A DNA stretch of 64,000 nt from Rikenellaceae bacterium (GTDB lineage: Bacteria; Bacteroidota; Bacteroidia; Bacteroidales; Rikenellaceae). This document shows positions 46,443 to 54,787 of this stretch, piece after piece. Location of the stretch: positions 121,007 through 185,006 of the forward strand of contig WRDF01000004.1 in the NCBI GenBank assembly GCA_009783565.1, written 5' to 3'. Both the position numbers and the translations under genes were made by a program. The notes beneath the pieces are model-generated. The model worked only from the letters and a program-made list of their open reading frames with translations. It was not told the origin of the DNA and did not search any database. The first letter of the stretch is position 1; each line of letters starts with the position of its first letter.

Positions 46443-46472
46443 ACAAGAGGTCTGATTTCTCAGACCTCTTGT
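46443..46472 (-). terminator. Terminator of the mgtA-OMP operon
   Basis: ACAAGAGGTCTGA (46443-46455) pairs with TCAGACCTCTTGT (46460-46472). On the minus strand a T-rich tract (TTCTTTT) follows, placing the stop for the gene ending at 46579. The remaining bases to 46320 hold the promoter region of the small-protein operon. Confidence 0.8.
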
Positions 46473-46578
46473 TTTGCGAACGGAAAACGAAAACCGAACC
46501 TTTCGTTTGCATTTCCATGCTACGACACCAAAATAATATAATCGTAATGAATTTAACAAAACCTGGCAGAAGTCTTGA

Positions 46579-47700
46579 TTAGTTCTCGAAAGTAAAGCAT
46601 AAGCGCATAAGAGCGATGTTATAGCGCTTGCTACCGGTCAGGATGTGGTGGAATGTCGGTTGGATGGTAATCCTGTCGTTCAGTCCGTATTTGAACGTGA
46701 ATTCCATAGCCGTTTCGGCGACGTGGCCGAACATTGCACGATTGACAAAAGCAGCCAGATGATCGCCATGCTTCGAGGCGGTAATATTTTTAAGAACCGC
46801 TCCGATGCCTGAGTATCTACGGCATTCGAGGTCCGTATTAGGTGCGACGGATGCCTGCGCCAAGAAACCCAATTCTGTTTCCGCTCCCCACCTCAATACA
46901 GATTTCTCGACACTACCCCAAATCGTATAGTTGAATTTCCGTTTACCGCCTTCCGGTTTTGCAGCATGGCCTTCGTAGTCCACGGCAAATCCTAAGCCAT
47001 AGTGCCCATATTTTTTCTTCCCGGCCAGGTAGCTCAGTTCGGTGATGTTAAACACGCCGTCATTGCGGGGGTTTATGTTAAAAATGCGCGCTCCGTCGGT
47101 CAGTTGCGATGCAGTGCCGTTATAGAGGCTGTTTTTAAGCAGGAGATTGTCCGTGATATTGAATTCCATATGCAGACACATTGCCGACAGAGGCTGGTCG
47201 GCCAGCGGATAGTTTTTGGACAGGGTGGGATATATGCCGCACGAGCTGTTGGTAAATATCGATGTATACTCCTGCGTGAAATAATCGTTGTTCACATTGC
47301 GCACCCCTGCGAAAAAAAAGAGAAGGTCACCTAACGTGTGTCTATATCCTGTGAGGAACAGGTTGATCGCCATATTGTCTTCCTCGACGTTGGAGAATTC
47401 CTGAAAATCGCCGGCGATCCTCTCCCTGCGTGTTTTGAATGCCGAGAGGGTTTCGATCTCGAAAGAACCGTTTTTCCAGGGCGAGAAGCCGACCTGCAAC
47501 GAGAGAAGATTAGCCCAATTGTATTTTTTCGACAGGTTCGATTGAAATTCGGAGGTATACTCCGCCGCGAACCACGGTTTACGGTCTTCGCGGGCAGTCG
47601 CAGCGAGGCAACAGGCAATAAGCGCTATGGTCATCAAAATTTTCCTTATAGCGCATTTTTTATAATTGCGATACTCTTTGTCATAATACAATCTCCTCAT
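46579..47700 (-). CDS. Outer-membrane beta-barrel protein, porin-like, linked to mgtA
   Basis: A 373-residue exported protein: hydrophobic stretch IRKILMTIALIACCLAATA as signal peptide, then alternating strands with many aromatic residues and a terminal strand MRLCFTFEN typical of outer-membrane barrels. It resembles carbohydrate-porin (OprB-like) proteins of Bacteroidetes, but I cannot assign a substrate. It follows mgtA by 56 bases and shares with it a leader hairpin, so a role in divalent-cation entry is suggested. The start is uncertain: by homology of the leader with that of mgtA, translation should begin at 47684, which is one base out of frame; an A6 tract (bases 47655-47660) lies between. 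Confidence 0.6.
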   Translation of the reverse strand: MRRLYYDKEYRNYKKCAIRKILMTIALIACCLAATAREDRKPWFAAEYTSEFQSNLSKKYNWANLLSLQVGFSPWKNGSFEIETLSAFKTRRERIAGDFQEFSNVEEDNMAINLFLTGYRHTLGDLLFFFAGVRNVNNDYFTQEYTSIFTNSSCGIYPTLSKNYPLADQPLSAMCLHMEFNITDNLLLKNSLYNGTASQLTDGARIFNINPRNDGVFNITELSYLAGKKKYGHYGLGFAVDYEGHAAKPEGGKRKFNYTIWGSVEKSVLRWGAETELGFLAQASVAPNTDLECRRYSGIGAVLKNITASKHGDHLAAFVNRAMFGHVAETAMEFTFKYGLNDRITIQPTFHHILTGSKRYNIALMRLCFTFEN

Positions 47701-47736
47701 AACGTTAGTTCCATAAAGGAGATCGCCGTATCACAG
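47691..47736 (-). promoter_or_regulatory. Hairpin leader element, copy in front of porin-like gene
   Basis: ATCTCCT (47691-47697) and AGGAGAT (47717-47723) bracket AACGTTAGTTCCATAA. It aligns with 50544-50589 in front of mgtA with few changes. On the mRNA the 3' arm contains an AGGAG-like ribosome site. Confidence 0.6.
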
Positions 47737-47756
47737 ACCTCCCTTTTAATTAAGTA

Positions 47757-50537
47757 TTACAATAATTCTCCATATCTTCTGATAAAGATTTTCTTAAATA
47801 CCGTCACCAGCGCCATGTAGAGGAAAACCGTCAATAACAACCACCAGAAAAATACTGTCGGCAGAGGGGCCAAGCCTATGGAAAGACCGAAAGGCGTGAA
47901 AGGCATGGCCGTCAAAACGGCTATTCCGGTAAAGGTCAGCAGCGTAAGCGACATCGAGGCGCGGCTCTGTATAAAAGGTATTTTCGGGGTGCGGATCATG
48001 TGGATAACAAGGGTCTGTGTCCACATGGACTCGACGAACCATCCGGCCTGGAACAATGCTATATAAGCCAACTGCATGTTCCATCCTGCGAACATTCCCG
48101 ATTGAACTATTGCTCCGTCGGCGATTTGGGTGAACAACAGTCCGTCCGACACGAATTGCGGGCAAATAACGAAATACATCAGCAAATAGGTGGTGATGTC
48201 GAACACCGAGCTTGTCGGCCCGATCCATAGCATAAACTTGCTCAGGGACGAAGCATCCCATTTCCTTGGGATTCTGAGAAACTCCTTGTCCACATTATCC
48301 CATGGAATGGCCGTGCATGAGATGTCGTAAATCAGGTTGAGAAATAGGATCTGAATTGCCACCATCGGCAGAAATGGCAGAAAAGCGGAGGCTACAAGTA
48401 CCGAGAACATGTTCCCGAAATTGGAGCTTGCCGTCATCTTGATGTACTTGATCATATTGCCATAGGTCTTACGCCCTTCGACAATACCCTTTTCCAGTAC
48501 CATCAAATCTTTTTCGAGAAGAATAACGTCGGCGGATTCTTTGGCGATGTCCACGGCGGTATCCACCGAGATACCTACGTCGGAAGCCTTCATGCCCGCC
48601 GCGTCGTTGATGCCGTCTCCCATGTAGCCCACACTGTGTCCGTTATTGCGCAAAGCCGTGATAACACGCGCTTTTTGTTTCGGCGACAGTTTGGCAAAAA
48701 CAGTTACTTCTTCTGCGACTTTCCCGAGCTCGGCATCGTTCATCCTATCTATATCCGAGCCAAGCAATATGCGGTCTACCGGAAGCCCGACCTGACGGCA
48801 GATACAACGCGCCACCTTGTCGTTATCTCCGGTCAGGACTTTCACATTCACGCCATGTTCGTTAAGCGCTTTTATGGCGTTAGCGGCAGATTCTTTCGGC
48901 GGGTCGAGGAAAGCAAGATAGCCCATCAATACCATATCGGACTCGTCGGTAACAGAAAATGCTCCCACAGGCGATGGATCGTTCTTTTGCGCCACGGCGA
49001 TGACACGCATACCGTCATCGTTCATGTCGTCCACTTTTTTGAGAATATATTTTCTAATCTCATCGGTCAGCGGCACGACTTTTCCTTCGTATTCGACAAA
49101 ACTGCACACTGCGAGCATCTCTTCAACCGCACCCTTGGTGATCATCTGCGTATGACCGTTCGCCACTACGACGCTCATGCGGCGGCGCTCGAAATCGAAC
49201 GGAATTTCGTCCACCTTCGTGTATTTTTCCGTCAGCCCGCGCAGTTCTTTCAAAGCGCCTGCCGAAGCGCCTGTATTTTCCTGCTCTTCCTGTGTTCTTT
49301 GGATTATAGCGACATCCATCAGGTTTTTAAGCCCCGTCTGATAGTAACTATTAAGAAAGGCATGGCGCAGCACGCGGGAATCCTCCTGTCCGTGAATGTT
49401 GAGGTGGTACATCAAAACGACCTTGTCTTGTGTCAGCGTTCCGGTTTTGTCGGTGCACAAAACATTCATCGAGCCGAGATTCTGGATCGAGTTCAGGTTT
49501 TTGATAATGGTCTTTTCCTTGGACATGGTTACCGAGCCTTTGGCCAGGCAGGCGGTAACGATCATCGGCAACATTTCGGGCGTAAGCCCTACGGCCACCG
49601 CCAGAGCGAACATCGTGGCTTCCATCCAGTCGCCTTTGGCAAACCCATTGATAAACAGTACAACGGGAACCATCACTAGCATAAAGCGGATCAAAACCCA
49701 GGATACCGAATTGACGCCTTTTTCGAAGGTGGTTTTTGCGGGTTTTTCATTGACGCTTCTTGCCATTTCACCGAATATGGTGCCGTCTCCCGTCACTACG
49801 ACCACGCCTGTGGCGCTACCGCTTATGACGTTAGAACCCATAAACGCAAGATTGGCAGTCTCTGTCAAAGAATCATGCTTCGCACGGTCGGTGTCGGGGA
49901 ATTTTTCAACTGCCACACTCTCGCCTGTCAGTGCCGACTGGCTGATGAACAAGTCTTTTGCCCTGATGATCCGCATATCGGCAGGGATCATATCCCCTGC
50001 CGAAAGATGCACGATGTCGCCTACGACCACTTCACCGAGTGGAATTTCCTGTCTCCCCACCCCCTGTCGCTCGACATTGGTGGTGGTTTTTATCATTTTC
50101 AACAGATTCTCGGCGGCGCGACCGCTCCTTGCTTCCTGCACAAAACGCAGCACGCCGGAGATAATTACCATTGTCGTAATGATAATAACGGCCATCGGAT
50201 CGACTTCTCCGGGTTCGGCATATATGATATCGGTAAAAACCGATATCACGGCCAATACTATAAGAATAGCCGTAAACGGGTTGATAAATGCTTTGGTGAG
50301 ACGTTTGAGAAATGATTCTTTTTTGCCGTGAGTAACATTGTTGTTACCGAATACGCGGCGGGCATTTTCGACAGAATCCTCTGTCATGCCGTCATACCCT
50401 GTTTCAAGCCGGGCGAGCAATTCTTCGATTCCGGCGGTGGCGGCAAATTTCAATCTTTGACGCACTCCGCCTCTTCGTTTAAGCGCTTCCGCGAGAGCCT
50501 TTTTTTCTTCGGCCCTGTTCCTTGAATTTTTAAACAT
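47757..50537 (-). CDS. mgtA: Magnesium-translocating P-type ATPase
   Basis: A 926-residue P3B-type ATPase importing Mg2+ across the inner membrane. Visible parts: actuator motif TGES (204-207), [11 protein letters not shown] in M4, phosphorylation motif CTDKTGTLT with Asp363, [18 protein letters not shown] hinge, and ten membrane segments with the C-terminal six after residue 690. Length and the N-terminal basic region fit MgtA/MgtB. It is followed by a porin-like gene. A minus-strand -7 box (50701-50708), a 20-codon acidic/proline leader ORF (50593-50655) and a hairpin that buries the AAGGAG ribosome site (50543-50576) precede it, suggesting control at RNA level by Mg2+ or translation state. 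Confidence 0.96.
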   Translation of the reverse strand: MFKNSRNRAEEKKALAEALKRRGGVRQRLKFAATAGIEELLARLETGYDGMTEDSVENARRVFGNNNVTHGKKESFLKRLTKAFINPFTAILIVLAVISVFTDIIYAEPGEVDPMAVIIITTMVIISGVLRFVQEARSGRAAENLLKMIKTTTNVERQGVGRQEIPLGEVVVGDIVHLSAGDMIPADMRIIRAKDLFISQSALTGESVAVEKFPDTDRAKHDSLTETANLAFMGSNVISGSATGVVVVTGDGTIFGEMARSVNEKPAKTTFEKGVNSVSWVLIRFMLVMVPVVLFINGFAKGDWMEATMFALAVAVGLTPEMLPMIVTACLAKGSVTMSKEKTIIKNLNSIQNLGSMNVLCTDKTGTLTQDKVVLMYHLNIHGQEDSRVLRHAFLNSYYQTGLKNLMDVAIIQRTQEEQENTGASAGALKELRGLTEKYTKVDEIPFDFERRRMSVVVANGHTQMITKGAVEEMLAVCSFVEYEGKVVPLTDEIRKYILKKVDDMNDDGMRVIAVAQKNDPSPVGAFSVTDESDMVLMGYLAFLDPPKESAANAIKALNEHGVNVKVLTGDNDKVARCICRQVGLPVDRILLGSDIDRMNDAELGKVAEEVTVFAKLSPKQKARVITALRNNGHSVGYMGDGINDAAGMKASDVGISVDTAVDIAKESADVILLEKDLMVLEKGIVEGRKTYGNMIKYIKMTASSNFGNMFSVLVASAFLPFLPMVAIQILFLNLIYDISCTAIPWDNVDKEFLRIPRKWDASSLSKFMLWIGPTSSVFDITTYLLMYFVICPQFVSDGLLFTQIADGAIVQSGMFAGWNMQLAYIALFQAGWFVESMWTQTLVIHMIRTPKIPFIQSRASMSLTLLTFTGIAVLTAMPFTPFGLSIGLAPLPTVFFWWLLLTVFLYMALVTVFKKIFIRRYGELL

Positions 50538-50542
50538 GTTTC

Positions 50543-50576
50543 AATCTCCTTACAACGTTAATTCCATAAGGAGATT
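50543..50576 (-). promoter_or_regulatory. Hairpin sequestering the mgtA ribosome-binding site
   Basis: AATCTCCTTA and TAAGGAGATT, 10 perfect pairs with a 14-base loop (50543-50552 / 50567-50576). On the minus strand the downstream arm holds AAGGAG, 9 bases from the mgtA ATG, an unusually good Shine-Dalgarno for this genome. A related copy precedes the next gene (47691-47736). Confidence 0.7.
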
Positions 50577-50592
50577 GCCGATAGCCCTCTCC

Positions 50593-50655
50593 TTACAGAA
50601 GCGTTAATACTCCTGTCTTACGTTTGCCGTAACTCGGATACGGGTCATCGGTCAT
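50593..50655 (-). CDS. Candidate Mg-sensing leader peptide of mgtA
   Basis: A 20-codon ORF between the mgtA promoter and hairpin: MTDDPYPSYGK at the start, then a basic/hydrophobic end (KTGVLTLL). Salmonella and E. coli MgtL begin with a similar short acidic/proline run (MDPxPTP) that destabilises ribosomes at low Mg2+ and so controls mgtA transcription. The resemblance here is in composition and position only. The stop lies 55 bases before the mgtA ATG. Confidence 0.5.
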   Translation of the reverse strand: MTDDPYPSYGKRKTGVLTLL

Positions 50656-50700
50656 GGTTAATTGGGTTTAAATAAATACTACGTTCCTTAGAATCGGGCA

Positions 50701-50708
50701 CAAAGATA
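50701..50708 (-). promoter_or_regulatory. Bacteroidetes -7 box for mgtA
   Basis: Minus-strand TATCTTTG, giving a leader of about 160 bases that contains the leader ORF and the hairpin. Confidence 0.55.
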
Positions 50709-50857
50709 ATCAAAATACTAAAGCAAACTGCAAACCGTACAAAGAGTCAAGCATTTTTTGTGTTTAGTTTCCGGAACTCGTCGATCAGTCATATTCTGTT
50801 AGAACAGAGTTAGGAATACCTGTTACTTACCTGATTTATTTTGTACTTCTTCTTTTG

Positions 50858-50947
50858 AAAGCTTCTGATGTTATCCGGGTCGATGAAGAAAACGGCACGT
50901 ACCGCTTTTGTGGAATTCTCGCCCGGTTGTATCATTCCGTAATGTTT
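50858..50947 (-). pseudogene. Peroxiredoxin fragment (Prx6/AhpC-TSA family relic)
   Basis: A minus-strand frame of about 30 codons reads YGMIQPGENSTKAVRAVFFI followed by DPDNIRSF. This is the signature stretch of 1-Cys/Prx6-type peroxiredoxins (YGMIxPGxSxTxxVRAVFxIDPxGxIR). A TAA stop lies two codons upstream of the match and unrelated lysine-rich sequence follows, so neither the catalytic Cys region nor the C-terminus is present. It appears to be a remnant left by deletion or recombination between mgtA and the sigma-factor gene. Confidence 0.6.
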
Positions 50948-50976
50948 TGATTAAACCAAATTAAATTATATCTTTG
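50946..50976 (+). promoter_or_regulatory. Strong Bacteroidetes promoter upstream of sigma-factor gene
   Basis: TTTG (50946-50949), 19 bases, TATCTTTG (50969-50976): an ideal housekeeping promoter with a predicted start near 50983, over 320 bases before the sigma-factor ATG. Confidence 0.7.
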
Positions 50977-50982
50977 TAAATG

Positions 50983-51239
50983 AAATAGACTAAATATACA
51001 GGCCAAAAGCATGAAAAACGGGTAAACTGACTCTTTAAAAGAGAAAAAAAGAAGAGCACAATAGTTGACATAATGTAGTGCCGATTCATCCATCAAAACT
51101 GGCAGTTTTAATTAATAAAAGGATCGGAACAATGTATTTGCATAGCCTATACGGATTACGTATGGCGTGGTGCACGTTGTTTCCCTTTTATGCCCTGCCA
51201 GGGGTGATGGATGGATTCGATGTGTGGCCACGCTTTTTT
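50983..51239 (+). ncRNA. Candidate small RNA or structured leader
   Basis: Between the promoter above and the sigma gene lies a stretch with no credible ORF that ends in a hairpin with T run: GCGTGG (51165-51170) and CCACGC (51228-51233) followed by TTTTTT. An inner CCCTGCCAGGG stem-loop is also present. It may be a free-standing small RNA of about 255 bases or a long 5' leader subject to early termination. Confidence 0.35.
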
Positions 51240-51306
51240 ATTTCCCATAACCAATGTAAATGAATAAAGCATAGGCTCACCCAATAACTAATACAAAACT
51301 ACATAC

Positions 51307-51912
51307 ATGCGAAATAAAATGCTAAAGTTTGAAGGTAAAGATATTAGTTGTGAGGACTTTGATAAGTTCCTTTTGTCTAAGCTAAAACTCGGAGATGAAA
51401 GCGCTTTCACTCATATCTACACACGTTGGGGAAAGCCGCTGCTTAAATTCATCGAGAATATTATAGGAACGAGGGTCGATGCCGAGTGCATCTGTCAGGA
51501 GGCATTCGTGAAGTTATGGGTTACACGCGATTCTATCGATCCGGACAAGAACATCAAGACATACATATTTCTTATTGCCAAGCAGTTAACGCTGAACCTT
51601 ATTCGCGACCGGAAGCGAAACAAGGAGTTTGTTCCGAATCTGGGTATAAACTCTTACAGCCATATCTCTACGGAAATAATCGCAGAAACAACAGAGTTGG
51701 AGTTGCTGACCGAGTATGCGATCAGCAAACTACCTCCACGTATGCGTGAGATATATAGTATGTACTACTTCGACAACCTCTCCTATGAGCAGATCGCATC
51801 CTTGCAGGATACGAATACGAATAATATTAAGGCCCAAATACATAAGGCCCGGACGAAATTGAGAAAAAAGATATTACCTGTCGTTATTGCTTTATTAATG
51901 TCCGCGCCGTAA
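51307..51912 (+). CDS. ECF RNA polymerase sigma factor (Bacteroidetes type)
   Basis: A 201-residue ECF sigma factor of the kind paired with FecR in Bacteroidetes. Region 2 is seen in AFTHIYTRWGKPLLKFI and AECICQEAFVKLW (residues about 37-85), region 4 in LPPRMREIYSMYYFDNLSYEQIASL with the helix-turn-helix near residues 155-180 and IKAQIHKARTKL. A FecR gene follows after 156 bases. It very likely directs transcription of the fimbrial operon downstream. A strong housekeeping promoter more than 300 bases upstream may provide its basal expression. Confidence 0.92.
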   Translation: MRNKMLKFEGKDISCEDFDKFLLSKLKLGDESAFTHIYTRWGKPLLKFIENIIGTRVDAECICQEAFVKLWVTRDSIDPDKNIKTYIFLIAKQLTLNLIRDRKRNKEFVPNLGINSYSHISTEIIAETTELELLTEYAISKLPPRMREIYSMYYFDNLSYEQIASLQDTNTNNIKAQIHKARTKLRKKILPVVIALLMSAP

Positions 51913-52068
51913 AAAGGATGATTTTTAATACCTGTATATCACGCGATTAGAAGAATATTTTATTTTTTTTAATTTTCGCGTTTACTTTTTACCCTGTTTG
52001 GTGTTTTATATTTAGTAACACCCCTGGCAGGACATTTAGGGAAACTACACATGTAGGAGGTTTATAAT

Positions 52069-53094
52069 GTGAAAGATAGAGATTTACATAAAGAGTTAGA
52101 CGCTATTATCGATGCCTTGCTGGATGATAATATCGATCCTAAGCTCAAATCGAAAATACAGTCATGGTTTATCAGCGACTTTGCAGATAATCACGACAAG
52201 CAGGAAGCATTTATCCGGTATGCGGATAAGTTGCGACCTTATTTGGGAGAGTTGTCCGAAGATGACTTATTGAGATATAATGAATTGGCAGCTAAATTGG
52301 GCTTGAAGCCTTTACCTGTAAAAAAGAATGTCAGGTCGCCAAGGCGGAGGTTAGTATTGGCAAAATATTGGAGGGTCGCCGCCGTACTTCTGCCTGCGAT
52401 GGTTATAATAAGTTTATGGTTTCTGACTTTGGACAAGGATTCCGGCAGTCCTGAAATGAGGATTGCAAAGTCGGATCATATACAGTCGGTAATCCTGCCC
52501 GACAGTACATTCGTATCTGTCAGCGCCAACAGCACCATTTTATATTACGAAACGGAGGATGAATCCCGACAGGTCGATCTCAGCGGAGAAGCCATGTTCA
52601 TGGTTCGCAGGGACGGGACGAGGAGCTTTACGGTTTCAACGACAAGCATGACCGTGAATGTACTCGGGACGGATTTCATCGTGTCGGAGTTTCCGGAATC
52701 ATCCTACGGCACCGTTGAGCTGTATGACGGCAGTGTGGATGTAGAAACGCGAGGACAACATACCGTCCTGTCTCGCGGTGAAAAGCTCTCTTACAATCTG
52801 ACTACGCACGGGATTGATGTTTCCATCATTCCCGCTTCCCGAATGATAGAAAAAGGCTACAAGCCACGTCTGAAATTCAATAATGCGACCTTCGGTGAGA
52901 TAATCGTCGCTTTGGCCGCTTTCCACGACATTGAAATTGAGATCGCATCCGAAGTCAATGCGAATACGGGTAATATCTCCGGCGATATAGAAAACAATAC
53001 GTTGGAGAACGCGCTTGATACGATCTTGAAGATGTGGGCGCGGAATATCGCGTACAAAAGGGAGGGAGATAAGATTATAATTTACAGGAGATAG
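52069..53094 (+). CDS. FecR family anti-sigma factor
   Basis: A 341-residue membrane protein. An N-terminal cytoplasmic part of about 105 residues should bind the sigma factor, one membrane helix (VAAVLLPAMVIISLWFL, residues about 107-123) follows, then the periplasmic FecR domain (VDLSGEAMFMVRRDG, TVNVLGTDFIVSEF, LYDGSVDVET) and a DUF4974 domain (FNNATFGEIIVALA...ENALDTIL). Such proteins pass a signal from an outer-membrane STN domain to the sigma factor. The start is GTG at 52069: the overlapping ATG at 52067 is followed directly by TGA. An AGGAGG-like sequence lies upstream (52055-52060). Confidence 0.9.
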   Translation: MKDRDLHKELDAIIDALLDDNIDPKLKSKIQSWFISDFADNHDKQEAFIRYADKLRPYLGELSEDDLLRYNELAAKLGLKPLPVKKNVRSPRRRLVLAKYWRVAAVLLPAMVIISLWFLTLDKDSGSPEMRIAKSDHIQSVILPDSTFVSVSANSTILYYETEDESRQVDLSGEAMFMVRRDGTRSFTVSTTSMTVNVLGTDFIVSEFPESSYGTVELYDGSVDVETRGQHTVLSRGEKLSYNLTTHGIDVSIIPASRMIEKGYKPRLKFNNATFGEIIVALAAFHDIEIEIASEVNANTGNISGDIENNTLENALDTILKMWARNIAYKREGDKIIIYRR

Positions 53095-53131
53095 ACTACA
53101 TCCTAAACATAACAACAAGCAAATAGATATC

Positions 53132-54781
53132 ATGGTAAACACAAGGAAAACGTCCGGGTGGATGGCGAAAAAAGCAAATCTTGCGCTCACGTTACTCTTT
53201 GCCGGATTATGTGTCTGTCCGTCCGCTGTGTACGCTCAGGATCAACAGGTGATCCTGAGCGTGCGTGAAGTGCCGGTCAGAACGGCTTTAGGTGAGATCG
53301 ACAAACAGACCGACTACAATGTCGTGGTAAATTGGGATTTGATCGATCCGGATAAGAGGGTGCTGTTCCCTGCAAGCCAACTTTCCGTCAGGGAGATTCT
53401 CGACTGGGCTTTGTCCGGCTCGAACTGTTCATGGGAAATCAATGGCAGACAGATCGCTATCGTTTACCGACAGGATGAAGGCGAGGTTCACAGCACGATG
53501 CACCGCAGTTCGCTGCCTTCCCAAATGAGGGAAGTTATAGACCCGTGGAGCAATAAACGTTTGACCGTTGAAGACCTGAAGCGCGTTCGGAACGGCTATT
53601 GGCATTATGAGGCCAGAAGCGGCATTGACACGATGAGTCTGGCAATAATCCATTTCAGAGTAAACAGGACAATGCTCGAAAGGGACTTTATGAATAACGC
53701 GGCCACGCTCGACATGATCCACAGGACTTTCTCGAACAAGGAGCTTCTCTCGGCTATGGAATTCATAACGATCACCGGGGCCGCATCGCCCGAAGGCAAT
53801 ACGGCGGCTAACGAAAGACTGGCTGCCGACCGTGCCATGGCAGTCAAGAGCTATATCATGTGGAAATATCCGTTTATGGATCGCGACCGCATTTTTACCT
53901 TTTCTATCGGGGAAGACTGGAGCGGGTTGAGAAAAATGGTATATGATGACCGCAACACTCCACGCCGTCAGGAAGTATTGAATATTCTTGACAATAATTC
54001 GGACAGCGATGCGAAACGCGCCGCGCTCAGACAGATCGGCGGCGGTGTTGCATGGCGATATATTGCGGACAATATGTTGCCCAAACTGCGCGGCGGCGCG
54101 GCATGTATGATTTATTACAAGGAGGATCCGGAGCCTTTGGTCATCCGTGAAACAAGAATAGATACCGTATATATAGACAGAGTAAAAGAGATAGAGAGGA
54201 TCGTCGAGGTGGAGCAAGTTCCCATAGTGCAGGGAAGCACCCCCTACTACTGGTCTATCAAGACCAACATGTTGTATAATGCGGTACTTCTTCCCAATCT
54301 GGCTGTGGAGTTCTCGATAGGTCGCAAGTGGTCTGTCGAATTCGGCGGACAATGGTCATGGTGGGCTACTGAAAACAACCATAAAAACTGCTGGCGCATA
54401 CAGTTTGCCGGCATCGAGACCCGTCGTTGGCTGGGCAACCGTGACGATAAGACCCCTTTGTCGGGACATTACCTGGGTCTGCACGGTATGGCCGGAACTT
54501 ATGACATCCGTTTCAATAATAGGCAGGGAGTTCTGAGCAATATGAGTTACGCAGTGGGATTTTCCTACGGTTACGCGCTTCCCATCGCCAGTAGTTGGAA
54601 TATTCAATTCGGTATCGGCGTAGGCTATGTCGGCGGCAAGTATGACAGATATACTCTGTATAATGAGCAGGAAAACATATTTTACCGCGACAGCAGGCAT
54701 CAAAGGCATTATTTCGGGCCTACCAAAGCGGAGATATCCATAGTATGGTTGCCGGGCGGCAAGAATCCCAGGAAAAAATAA
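53132..54781 (+). CDS. STN-OmpA-DUF3575 fusion outer-membrane protein (fimbrial assembly/signalling)
   Basis: A 549-residue exported protein with a signal peptide (cleavage near VYAQD, residue 35). Residues 38-112 form an STN domain (VREVPVRTALGEIDKQTDYN, SVREILDWALSGSNCSWEI), the module that TonB transducers and secretins use to contact FecR. Residues about 165-260 are OmpA/DUF3868-like (ITITGAASPEGNTAANERLA), which bind peptidoglycan. Residues 375-549 are DUF3575 (YYWSIKTNMLYNAVLLPNLA, EFGGQWSWWATENNHKN), a probable beta-barrel. DUF3868/DUF3575 proteins accompany fimbrillin operons in Bacteroides; an STN domain on them is unusual. It follows fecR by 37 bases, so it is the likely signal input for the sigma/FecR pair. 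Confidence 0.8.
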   Translation: MVNTRKTSGWMAKKANLALTLLFAGLCVCPSAVYAQDQQVILSVREVPVRTALGEIDKQTDYNVVVNWDLIDPDKRVLFPASQLSVREILDWALSGSNCSWEINGRQIAIVYRQDEGEVHSTMHRSSLPSQMREVIDPWSNKRLTVEDLKRVRNGYWHYEARSGIDTMSLAIIHFRVNRTMLERDFMNNAATLDMIHRTFSNKELLSAMEFITITGAASPEGNTAANERLAADRAMAVKSYIMWKYPFMDRDRIFTFSIGEDWSGLRKMVYDDRNTPRRQEVLNILDNNSDSDAKRAALRQIGGGVAWRYIADNMLPKLRGGAACMIYYKEDPEPLVIRETRIDTVYIDRVKEIERIVEVEQVPIVQGSTPYYWSIKTNMLYNAVLLPNLAVEFSIGRKWSVEFGGQWSWWATENNHKNCWRIQFAGIETRRWLGNRDDKTPLSGHYLGLHGMAGTYDIRFNNRQGVLSNMSYAVGFSYGYALPIASSWNIQFGIGVGYVGGKYDRYTLYNEQENIFYRDSRHQRHYFGPTKAEISIVWLPGGKNPRKK

Positions 54782-54787
54782 ACGATT

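Noticed and set aside
50983..51239. 6S RNA (ssrS)
   Set aside because: Size and hairpin are compatible, but I could not find the central open bubble with flanking stems; left as an unassigned candidate RNA.
51078..51263. 61-codon plus-strand ORF ahead of the sigma factor
   Set aside because: Starts at GTG, has no motif, and runs through the hairpin with T run at 51165-51239; better seen as non-coding RNA.
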